This document shows positions 24,176 through 31,330 of a stretch of DNA of 40,000 nt, piece after piece (position 1 is the stretch's first letter; each line of letters starts with the position of its first letter). The notes below the pieces were generated by a model. That model made no database searches. It had not been told where the DNA came from and saw only the letters and a list, made by a program, of their open reading frames with translations. Origin of the DNA: Porphyromonas sp. (lineage in GTDB: Bacteria > Bacteroidota > Bacteroidia > Bacteroidales > Porphyromonadaceae); assembly GCA_030532365.1 (NCBI GenBank), contig JAUNLH010000014.1:1-40000 (forward strand). The letters are read 5' to 3'. The translations under genes were made by a program, and so were the position numbers.

Positions 24176-25093
24176 ATGAATAGAGCAAACATTAAACTAC
24201 TAAGACTACTGTTACTCGCACTTATGGTAGGTGGCACTACCACCCTATCGTATGGAGTCAATCGAGCGCTACGTATCAATGAGATACTTCTGGACAACCA
24301 GCAGGGGATCATCGATGAATACGGTAACCGTGTAGCATGGATCGAGTTTTACAACCCCTCAGCTGCGACAATCAATGTTGGGGGCATGTATCTCACAGAC
24401 GACTTAAATAACCCTAAGAAGTATCCAATCCAAGGGGCAAACAAGGGCACGATCATATCTCCCTATCAGTTTTGTGTCCTTTACCTAGATGGGGCTTCGG
24501 AGCTAGGGACCTTCCACTCTGGGCTCAAGCTCGACCCGAGCAGCGAGAGCACAATCTACCTATTTGAGGGTGACGGCAAGAGCTTGATAGACCAAGTGAC
24601 GATCCCAGCTAGCATCCCAGCAGACCAGAGCTACGCAAGGCTCAACGACGGGAAAGCGGAGTGGGGTGTCGTAGCACTCCCAACACCGAGAGACTACAAT
24701 AACATCTCGGAGCTCAATGCTAACAGGTTGGAGGAGTTCCAGAAGCACGACCCGACAGGTGTCGTGATGACGATCATCGCCATGTCAGTTGTGTTCATCG
24801 CACTTCTAATACTCTACATAGCTTTCAACTACGTGGGTAAATACAACATCCGTAGTGAGCGTAAGCGAGCTGCCAAAGCCGCTGGAGTATCAGAGGAGGA
24901 GGCTGAAGAGCGACTCGATGTACCAGCTGGCGTCTATGCAGCTATCGCGCTAGCCCTATACGAGGCGAAGCAAAGCCAGCACGATGATGAGAGCAGCGTC
25001 ATTACAATCAAGCCTACACAGCGCCGCTACTCACCATGGAGCTCAAAGATATATTCGCTCCGCCAGCAACCTGAGTTGCGTCGTCGCAAATAA
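24176..25093 (+). CDS. OadG/MmdD-type membrane subunit with lamin-tail domain
   Basis: A 305-residue protein that probably anchors the decarboxylase complex to the membrane. A signal-like hydrophobic segment (LLRLLLLALMVGGTTTLS) comes first. A lamin-tail (LTD) domain follows at about 27-185, with ALRINEILLDN, RVAWIEFYNPSAATINVGGM, YLTDDLNNPKKYP and DQSYARLNDG. A transmembrane helix lies at about 198-223 (VVMTIIAMSVVFIALLILYI), then the cytosolic OadG-like tail with AAIALALYEAK and YSPWSSKIYSLRQQP. The LTD would lie outside the cytoplasmic membrane. The membrane helix plus tail matches gamma/delta subunits; the LTD addition is seen in Bacteroidetes. Confidence 0.88.
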   Translation: MNRANIKLLRLLLLALMVGGTTTLSYGVNRALRINEILLDNQQGIIDEYGNRVAWIEFYNPSAATINVGGMYLTDDLNNPKKYPIQGANKGTIISPYQFCVLYLDGASELGTFHSGLKLDPSSESTIYLFEGDGKSLIDQVTIPASIPADQSYARLNDGKAEWGVVALPTPRDYNNISELNANRLEEFQKHDPTGVVMTIIAMSVVFIALLILYIAFNYVGKYNIRSERKRAAKAAGVSEEEAEERLDVPAGVYAAIALALYEAKQSQHDDESSVITIKPTQRRYSPWSSKIYSLRQQPELRRRK

Positions 25094-25125
25094 GATAAAT
25101 CGATAAAAAAGGAAGATAAAACCTA

Positions 25126-25587
25126 ATGAAAAGTTATTCCTACACCATTAACGGCGTAAAGTACCACGTCGAAATACTTGAGATAGAGGGGGACATTGCT
25201 CATCTAGAGGTCAATGGCACCCGCTACGAGGTAGAGCTGGAGAAGCCAGGTAAGGTCAAGCCTCTTGCACGCAAGGCACCGAAGGTCGAGCCTACTGCAA
25301 CTGTAGCAGCTCCCGCTCCGGCACCCACCGCAGCTCCCTCATCCACTCCTCGTCCCGCGGCATCTACCGGAGGCGGAAAAGAGATCCATTCTCCCCTGCC
25401 CGGTGTGATATTCAAGGTCGAGGTACAAGTCGGTGACACTGTAAAGAAAGGTCAACGTATCATGATCCTCGAGGCAATGAAGATGGAAAATGACATCAAG
25501 GCGCCCGCCGATGGCAAGGTACTATCGCTCGCCGTAAGTCAAGGGGACAGCATACAAGAGGGGGCACTCCTTGCTACCATCGGATAA
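25126..25587 (+). CDS. mmdC: Biotin carrier subunit of methylmalonyl-CoA decarboxylase, copy 2
   Basis: A 153-residue biotin carrier with the same design as the copy at 23729: N-terminal SYTINGVKYHVEILEIEGDI and LEVNGTRYEVELE, a long Ala/Pro/Thr linker (about 60-82), then SPLPGVIFKVEVQVGD and the biotinylation site EAMKMENDIKAP (lysine about residue 119). The carrier accepts the carboxyl group from MmdA and presents it to MmdB, whose gene begins 24 bp downstream. The symbol is given to this copy only because it adjoins mmdB; either copy, or both, may serve. Confidence 0.92.
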   Translation: MKSYSYTINGVKYHVEILEIEGDIAHLEVNGTRYEVELEKPGKVKPLARKAPKVEPTATVAAPAPAPTAAPSSTPRPAASTGGGKEIHSPLPGVIFKVEVQVGDTVKKGQRIMILEAMKMENDIKAPADGKVLSLAVSQGDSIQEGALLATIG

Positions 25588-25611
25588 CGAACAACTGTAA
25601 TAAGAGTAATC

Positions 25612-26775
25612 ATGGTAAGCGGAGAATTTGGAACTTTCTTATCAGACGTATTGTCTGAATTTGTCTCATTCACAGGATTTAGTAACGCCGAGCCAGGGCA
25701 CCTCATAATGATTCTCGTGGGGTTGTTCTTCATCTTTCTAGCCATTAGATATGAGTTCGAGCCCCTCTTGCTGATACCTATCGGCTTTGGTATACTTATC
25801 GGCAACATACCGTTCAAAGACGCTGGATTGCAGATCGGTCTCTACGAGGAGGGGTCGGTGATGAATATCCTCTACAGTGGAGTCAAGCAGGGGTGGTATC
25901 CCCCATTGATATTCCTTGGGATCGGAGCGATGACGGACTTCTCAGCTCTCATCTCCAATCCTAAGCTGATACTGATCGGTGCAGCGGCACAGTTTGGCAT
26001 CTTCGGTGCATACATCCTTGCCATCTCACTAGGGTTCGCACCAGACCAGGCTGGAGCTATCTCCATCATCGGTGGAGCCGATGGTCCTACTGCTATCTTT
26101 CTATCAAGCAAGCTAGCACCCAACCTCATGGGAGCTATTGCCGTATCGGCCTACTCGTACATGGCACTGATCCCCGTGATCCAGCCCCCTATAATGAAGC
26201 TACTCACGACCAAGAAAGAGCGCTTGATCAAGATGAAGCCACCGCGCCAAGTATCTAAGCGCGAGAAGGTCCTCTTCCCGATCATCGGTTTCTTGCTCAC
26301 GGCATTCATTGTACCTTCCGGACTCCCACTCTTGGGCATGCTATTCTTCGGCAATCTACTCAAGGAGAGCGGCGTCACGAAGCGACTAGCTGACACCGCA
26401 AGCGGACCCATCTGTAATATCGTTACCATCCTACTAGGAGTCACAGTAGGTGCAAGTACTCAGGCGACACAGTTCCTTACGCTCAGCTCCCTCAAGGTGT
26501 TTGGCATCGGGGTGTTTGCCTTCTTCCTTGCTACTTTCTCTGGAGTACTCTTTGTAAAGTTTATGAACCTCTTCCTCAAGAAAGGTAATAAGATCAATCC
26601 GCTCATCGGTAATGCCGGTGTATCTGCAGTACCCGATGCAGCTCGTATCTCCCAGCAGATTGGTCAGGAGTACGATAGCTCCAACTACCTACTGATGCAC
26701 GCAATGGGCCCGAACGTTGCAGGCGTGATCGGATCAGCTGTTGCTGCAGGTATCCTGCTTGGATTCTTAGGCTAA
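25612..26775 (+). CDS. mmdB: Methylmalonyl-CoA decarboxylase beta subunit, Na+ pump
   Basis: The 387-residue polytopic membrane subunit decarboxylates carboxybiotin and couples this to Na+ export. It shows the OadB/MmdB family layout: hydrophobic segments throughout, LLLIPIGFGILIGNIP near the start, then GGADGPTAIFLSSKLAPNL (about residues 154-172) with the aspartate essential for Na+ translocation in relatives, and NAGVSAVPDAARISQ plus MGPNVAGVIGSAVAAG near the end. It closes the cluster. The gene converges on msrC with a 35-bp gap holding only a short CTTAC/GTAAG hairpin. Confidence 0.95.
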   Translation: MVSGEFGTFLSDVLSEFVSFTGFSNAEPGHLIMILVGLFFIFLAIRYEFEPLLLIPIGFGILIGNIPFKDAGLQIGLYEEGSVMNILYSGVKQGWYPPLIFLGIGAMTDFSALISNPKLILIGAAAQFGIFGAYILAISLGFAPDQAGAISIIGGADGPTAIFLSSKLAPNLMGAIAVSAYSYMALIPVIQPPIMKLLTTKKERLIKMKPPRQVSKREKVLFPIIGFLLTAFIVPSGLPLLGMLFFGNLLKESGVTKRLADTASGPICNIVTILLGVTVGASTQATQFLTLSSLKVFGIGVFAFFLATFSGVLFVKFMNLFLKKGNKINPLIGNAGVSAVPDAARISQQIGQEYDSSNYLLMHAMGPNVAGVIGSAVAAGILLGFLG

Positions 26776-26810
26776 GAGAGACTTACTAAGTGGTAAGGCG
26801 AGAAGACACC

Positions 26811-27308
26811 CTACCAACCAACAAGATTGGCAGAGAGGAGTCTAGCTATCTGTTCTATACAGAGCTGCTCCTCTCTGCCAAAACGATTTAAGGAGGCGCT
26901 ATCCAAGTCAAGGATAAGCGCCACACCACCTTTCTGGTCAAAGACTGGCACTACCAATTCACTCCGTGCCAGCGAGGAGCAGGCTATGTGCCCTGGAAAA
27001 GCCTCGACATCGGGCACTACGACAGAGCGCTCCTCCGCCCATGCGGTGCCGCACACTCCCCTACCCTTCCTTATCGACGTACAAGCCACTGGACCCTGAA
27101 AGGGATAGAGCACCAGCTCCTCATCCTTCACAGCATAAAAGCCAACCCACAGCAGATCCTCCATAGAGTGGTACAATAGGGCAGAGAGATTGGCTAGCAG
27201 GCTGATCGGGTGGTCATCCTTTGATCCATCAATCAGCGCCTCAGCACGACGATAGACCTCCTCTAAATCTGAGGTAACACCCTCGCTTACAAGTGATTCG
27301 TACGACAT
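26811..27308 (-). CDS. msrC: Free methionine-(R)-sulfoxide reductase (GAF domain)
   Basis: A 165-residue single GAF-domain enzyme that reduces free methionine-R-sulfoxide in the cytosol. The three conserved cysteines of the family are present, in FQGPVACTSI, GRGVCGTAW and HIACSSLARSELVVPV; DVEAFPGH and LILDLDSASLNRF are also family segments. It is the last gene of a minus-strand operon after mutL (11 bp gap). Confidence 0.93.
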   Translation of the reverse strand: MSYESLVSEGVTSDLEEVYRRAEALIDGSKDDHPISLLANLSALLYHSMEDLLWVGFYAVKDEELVLYPFQGPVACTSIRKGRGVCGTAWAEERSVVVPDVEAFPGHIACSSLARSELVVPVFDQKGGVALILDLDSASLNRFGREEQLCIEQIARLLSANLVGW

Positions 27309-27319
27309 AACGCGATGAC

Positions 27320-29203
27320 TTATTTGAAACGTTTCTCCAGCTCCTGCTTCGAGATTAGCGAGAGCGTTGGCTGACCTAGCGGTGAGACCAGATACTCAGG
27401 CAGGACCGTCAACTGGCGGTATAGCTCCAGAGCATCAGCCGAGCTTATCGAAGCATCAATGTGCCTCAGCCGACTCTCCGTAAGGATCAGCACCAAGCGA
27501 TCATGTAGAGTCTCTACTGGCTCCCTCCCGGACTGGTCGCACTCTGCCAGAAGATCCTTGACCAGCTCCTCCTCCGCACCTGCAGCCACCCCATCAGGGA
27601 GGGCGTTGATCACGTAGCTCCCCTGTCCCATATCGGAGAGGTCAAAGCCGAGCCTCAAGAGGGTGCCCAGATGCTCCTTGAGCAGTAGATTTTCCTGCGG
27701 ACTAAAGTCAATGAGCGAAGGGAAGAGCATCCTCCTCGAGAGGATTGTTCCCCGCTCGAGAGAGCGCTTCAGATCGTGGTAGATGACACACTGCCTGGCA
27801 CGACCCACGTGCATTATTGAGAGTCCGGCATCTGTAGGAAATATGGCATAGTCCGCATAGATCCAAGGTTCGCCGATCTGCTCCTCAGGTATCGGAAGAT
27901 CTAGCAAGCGGGGCTGCGGGAGGAGCGACTTCGCAGACGGAGCCACACCCCTACCCGACGATTGACTCCGACGACTCTCAAACTCCTTGTAAAAGGAGTC
28001 CCAATCGGCAAGGTCAGGCATCTCAAATGAGTCATTCGAGAGAGAGAGGTCCACTGCTGCACCTTCATTCGGGTTGTCGTGCAGACGGCTCACCACTTGC
28101 ATATATTCCGGAGATGTAGGGGGCTCTTGGAGCTCCTCGTGAGGGAGCTCCTGCGAGGTGGGTATCTGCACCTCCTGCTTTCCAGGAGCCACAAAGTCCA
28201 GTGTCGGCACCGACGCGCCCACCATCAGCACCTCACGCACGCTGGAGTAGAGTATCGAGCCAATATCCTGCTCGTTGGCAAACTTTATCTCAGTCTTAGT
28301 CGGAGAGATATTTACGTCGATATTAGCAGGATCCACCGTTAGGTAAAGGAAGTACTCCGGTTGCTCTCCGCTCGGTATCATATTGCCATAGGCATTGAGT
28401 ACCATGCGGTGGAAGTAGGGGTGCCTCATATAGCGCTCGTTGGCAAAGAAGTACTGATTGGCGCCCCTCTTACGGGTACTGCTGACCATACTTACGAAGC
28501 CACGGATCCGGATCATCGGAGTATCGACATCCAGCGTCAGGAGCTTATCTACGAAGCGCTTCCCAAAGAGGTCAATCACCCTCTGCTTGAGCGACGATGC
28601 CGGCACCTGTATGCTCACCATCTCATTGTGCTTCAGGGTAAAGGCGACTTCCGGTCGTACCGCTGCTATATTTTGGACCTCCGTGACTATGTGGCGGTAC
28701 TCCGTCTCATCTTGCTTCAAGAACTTACGCCTCGCAGGCACGTTATAAAAGAGGTGCCGCACTGCGAAGTTAGCCCCCACGGCACAGCCCACCGGTTCGC
28801 TCGAGAGCACCTTGGATCCCTCCAGCTCTATCCGCACCCCTTGTGGAGCGTCTTCGGTTCTAGTCTGGAGGGTGATATGAGACACCGCAGCAATAGAGGG
28901 CAGAGCCTCACCACGAAAGCCCAGTGTCGATAGGGCAAAGAGGTCCTCCGCTTGGCGTATCTTGCTCGTGGCATGACGCTCAAATGCCATACGCGCATCC
29001 ATAGCATCCATCCCCTTACCGTTGTCGATCACCTGTATCAGCGTCTTACCAGCGTCCTTGATGTGGATGTAGATCTCAGTAGCGCCAGCATCGACAGCGT
29101 TCTCCACTAGCTCCTTGACCACAGAGGCGGGGCGCTGTATCACCTCGCCTGCTGCTATCTGATTGGCTATATTATCCGGCAGCAGCCTGACTAAGTTATC
29201 CAT
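27320..29203 (-). CDS. mutL: DNA mismatch repair protein MutL
   Basis: MutL links mismatch recognition by MutS to strand removal. The N-terminal GHKL ATPase is intact: ANQIAAGEVIQRPASVVKEL, ELVENAVDAGA, VIDNGKGMD, RHATSKI and TLGFRGEALPSI. The 627 residues include a long linker (about 340-440) and a C-terminal dimerisation domain. The endonuclease motifs of many MutL proteins are not there: IMHVGRARQCVIYHDL stands where DQHAxxERxxYE would be, and SPLGQP where CPHGRP would be. Strand cutting must depend on another nuclease or a different mechanism. It lies 9 bp after the small membrane protein gene. Confidence 0.96.
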   Translation of the reverse strand: MDNLVRLLPDNIANQIAAGEVIQRPASVVKELVENAVDAGATEIYIHIKDAGKTLIQVIDNGKGMDAMDARMAFERHATSKIRQAEDLFALSTLGFRGEALPSIAAVSHITLQTRTEDAPQGVRIELEGSKVLSSEPVGCAVGANFAVRHLFYNVPARRKFLKQDETEYRHIVTEVQNIAAVRPEVAFTLKHNEMVSIQVPASSLKQRVIDLFGKRFVDKLLTLDVDTPMIRIRGFVSMVSSTRKRGANQYFFANERYMRHPYFHRMVLNAYGNMIPSGEQPEYFLYLTVDPANIDVNISPTKTEIKFANEQDIGSILYSSVREVLMVGASVPTLDFVAPGKQEVQIPTSQELPHEELQEPPTSPEYMQVVSRLHDNPNEGAAVDLSLSNDSFEMPDLADWDSFYKEFESRRSQSSGRGVAPSAKSLLPQPRLLDLPIPEEQIGEPWIYADYAIFPTDAGLSIMHVGRARQCVIYHDLKRSLERGTILSRRMLFPSLIDFSPQENLLLKEHLGTLLRLGFDLSDMGQGSYVINALPDGVAAGAEEELVKDLLAECDQSGREPVETLHDRLVLILTESRLRHIDASISSADALELYRQLTVLPEYLVSPLGQPTLSLISKQELEKRFK

Positions 29204-29212
29204 ACTTTGCAG

Positions 29213-29566
29213 TTAGAAGTAATACCCCAGGGCACCAAAGAAATGGCTGATACCCGAGCTACGCACTAGCCATAGTAGGAGTACGGCTAGGAGGACAAGG
29301 TAGAGGATGAGCTTACGGTTCTTCTCAGCTATGGTCTGCCCTACATTATCATCATCTCCATACTTCCTAAGTATCTTAGATTGACGACGAAAGGCACCCT
29401 CGAGGTTCTCCTTCACCTCCTCCGGCGTGATTGGGGCATCCGGATTGAGCTTCCGCTCAGCTCTCCTGATCTTCCGCTCCATCTCCTCCTTTTTAGGGTC
29501 GTAATATCTGTATACGTACCTAAACTTAGAGGGCCGTCTCGGTTTATAAAAGTTCATTATTCCCAT
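29213..29566 (-). CDS. Small conserved membrane protein upstream of mutL
   Basis: A 117-residue protein with a basic, helix-rich N-terminal two thirds (FYKPRRPSKFRYVYRYYDPK, then KEEMERKIRRAERKL) and one C-terminal membrane helix (LILYLVLLAVLLLWLV, about 85-102). No enzymatic motif is seen. Similar small genes precede mutL in other Bacteroidales as I recall. The start may instead be the ATG at 29557 (MNFYKP), where relatives begin. It heads the operon with mutL and msrC, from a promoter at 29591-29621. Confidence 0.8.
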   Translation of the reverse strand: MGIMNFYKPRRPSKFRYVYRYYDPKKEEMERKIRRAERKLNPDAPITPEEVKENLEGAFRRQSKILRKYGDDDNVGQTIAEKNRKLILYLVLLAVLLLWLVRSSGISHFFGALGYYF

Positions 29567-29590
29567 AGCATTACTCTCTCGTCCTAGCTA

Positions 29591-29621
29591 CAAATATAGC
29601 CATAAAAGACCTGCCTTACAA
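29591..29621 (-). promoter_or_regulatory. Promoter of the mutL operon
   Basis: On the minus strand TATATTTG (29598 to 29591) matches TAnnTTTG exactly, and TTG (29621 to 29619) lies 20 bp upstream. The -7 box is 25 bases before the first ATG of the small membrane protein. Confidence 0.6.
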
Positions 29622-29675
29622 GACAATGGCACCTCCCTAAGGCGACCCAGCGCCCTCCGACTATGGCATCTAGAT

Positions 29676-30803
29676 CTAATAGTAAAGACCTACTTTTTGC
29701 CCCATAGGATTGAAGCCGACGATAAAGCAGTCCTTGTAGGATCTCTTCTTTCTCAGCTCCTTCTGCAGTCGCTTTGCCTCCTTGAGGTCTGTCGTACTGT
29801 AGAGCGTGTACTTATAGAGGTCCCCCTCCTTGTAGTAAGAGACATAAGGCTCATAGCCACGAAATACCGGAGCGTCCGAGGTGAGCAGTCTATTATCGGC
29901 ATGCACCTGTATCTTGTAGGTCACTTGGGCAGGATCGGAGGTGCTCCCTTGCGCTACCTGAGGCGTCTGAGGTGCGGGTGGCGTGCTTTGAGTTGCCTGA
30001 CCTCCGCCACGACCACTACGTGCAGAGACAGAAGTGGCATAGTCCACGATCGCATCTGCTATATTATCAGCCAATTGCTGACTGCCCTTGCTAGAGAGCA
30101 TAAAAGCCTCATCCGAGCTATTGGAGATAAAACCAAGCTCCACGAGGATACTGGGCATCGCAGCCTTATGCAATACGAGAAATCCCGCCTGCTTCACCCC
30201 TCTATTGCCCAGCCCACAGCTCACCAAGCCCTGCTGCACCCTGTCAGCCAGAGAGATGCTAGCATCGAGGTGTCGGTTTTGGATAAATTCGAAGATGATG
30301 TAAGACTCATCCGAGCTGGGGTCAAAGCCCTCATACTTCATCCCACGATCCTCCTCATAGAGGATGGCGGCATTTTCTTTCATTGCCACCTCGAGGTTGT
30401 CCTGCGAGCGGTGAAGCCCGAGTACAAAGGTCTCAGCACCTTTTGGCGTACTGGTCTTGTGCGCATTGGCATGGATGGAGACAAAGAGATCCGCCTTCTT
30501 ACGATTGGCAAAGTCGGTGCGATCCCAAAGATCTACAAAGACATCTTTATCTCGCGTGTAGTACACCACTATGTTGGCGTCCATCTGATTGATACGGCGC
30601 CCCACCTTACGCACCACGTCGAGCGTGATATTTTTCTCCAGTGACCTACGACCCTTGGCACCACTATCCTTACCTCCATGCCCAGCGTCCAGCACAACGA
30701 TGAAGCGCCCCTTATCATCTCTAGCTGAGAGGTCCACTCCGCTCCATGCCGATGTGGCAAGTATTGTGATCAATAATAGCAATATCCTTATATCTCTTCT
30801 CAT
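29676..30803 (-). CDS. N-acetylmuramoyl-L-alanine amidase with SPOR-like C-terminus
   Basis: A 375-residue exported amidase that cuts the bond between N-acetylmuramic acid and the peptide stem, usually for daughter-cell separation. After a signal peptide (ILLLLITILATSAWSG) comes the Amidase_3 domain: VVLDAGHGGKDSGAKG with the first zinc histidine, LEKNITLDV with a glutamate, VSIHANAH with a second histidine, and ILVELGFISN with the catalytic glutamate. A Pro/Gln-rich linker (about 255-285) leads to a C-terminal SPOR-like region (TYKIQVHADN, ending FIVGFNPMG) that would bind denuded glycan. It is monocistronic and divergent from rnr. Confidence 0.92.
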   Translation of the reverse strand: MRRDIRILLLLITILATSAWSGVDLSARDDKGRFIVVLDAGHGGKDSGAKGRRSLEKNITLDVVRKVGRRINQMDANIVVYYTRDKDVFVDLWDRTDFANRKKADLFVSIHANAHKTSTPKGAETFVLGLHRSQDNLEVAMKENAAILYEEDRGMKYEGFDPSSDESYIIFEFIQNRHLDASISLADRVQQGLVSCGLGNRGVKQAGFLVLHKAAMPSILVELGFISNSSDEAFMLSSKGSQQLADNIADAIVDYATSVSARSGRGGGQATQSTPPAPQTPQVAQGSTSDPAQVTYKIQVHADNRLLTSDAPVFRGYEPYVSYYKEGDLYKYTLYSTTDLKEAKRLQKELRKKRSYKDCFIVGFNPMGQKVGLYY

Positions 30804-31013
30804 CTTGGTCTTTCGTCAGCTCGCTGGGTTGTGTTTCATCTAACAAGCCAAAATACAAAGAAGTTTCCAAACCTCCGCTCTTCTATTTCTTAAACATTCC
30901 TATTTCGCACCAGCAAAAATAGAATATCCGGCTCTTGAGAAGGCGAAAGCCACAATGCACTTGCAAAAATAGACCAACAAGACTTATAAATAAGCGACTC
31001 CCTAACCGAGGTC

Positions 31014-31119
31014 GATCGAAGTTCCCAACTTCGATCGGCTGAAGTTCCCAACCAAAGTTTGTCTAAGTTCCCAACTTCGATACACCTAAGTTCCCAACTT
31101 AGATTTTCTGAGTTCGGAG
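31014..31119 (+). repeat. 23-bp palindromic array, copy 4 (best preserved)
   Basis: Units begin (AAGTTC) at 31019, 31042, 31065 and 31088 and the terminal half-unit GAGTTCGGAG starts at 31110, giving spacings of 23, 23, 23 and 22 bp. The first unit spans 31014-31036 and is a perfect 10-bp inverted repeat, GATCGAAGTT and AACTTCGATC around CCC. The second has lost its right arm. All four centres are CCC. The element points toward rnr, whose ATG is about 210 bp downstream. Confidence 0.92.
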
Positions 31120-31298
31120 ATCCCTCCTCTCCCGCTTCAGACCCCGCACCAAGAGAGGATTATATGAGAGCCCGCTCCTCCTCCGAAGTGACGACGCACT
31201 CCGAGCGATCTTTTACATTTTATACAAGCGCACTCGTACAGATCGTACAATCATACCCACTCGACACCCAAAAGCCACAAAAATAGATCCATTATTGG

Positions 31299-31306
31299 TA
31301 AGTTTG
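31299..31306 (+). promoter_or_regulatory. rnr promoter -7 box
   Basis: TAAGTTTG matches TAnnTTTG and ends 24 bases before the ATG at 31331. This supports that ATG against an in-frame TTG at 31295. No -33 box is evident. Confidence 0.5.
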
Positions 31307-31330
31307 TATTATATAGAAGCAGAAAAGAAT

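Larger units (their letters stand above)
30804..31330. other. Divergent intergenic region between the amidase gene and rnr
   Basis: These 527 bases hold the fourth and best-preserved palindromic array (31014-31119), followed by a segment similar to that after copy 3. An A-rich part near 30900-30975 has two CAAAAATA stretches (30914 and 30964) that could be minus-strand -7 boxes for the amidase. The rnr -7 box is at 31299. A 75-codon frame at 31059-31286 runs through the repeats and is judged non-coding. Confidence 0.6.

Noticed and set aside
28361..28933. 190-codon open frame opposite mutL
   Set aside because: It lies within the coding sequence of mutL on the other strand and has no domain or ribosome-binding site.
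29697..30644. 315-codon open frame opposite the amidase gene
   Set aside because: The minus-strand amidase has full zinc-site motifs and a signal peptide, while the plus-strand frame has no family pattern.
31014..31119. CRISPR array
   Set aside because: The 23-bp-period repeats have no unique spacers, only 5-10 bp linkers, and no cas genes are nearby. Units are themselves palindromic and contiguous.
31059..31286. 75-codon frame upstream of rnr
   Set aside because: It begins within the palindromic repeats, and its translation reflects the repeat units rather than a protein.
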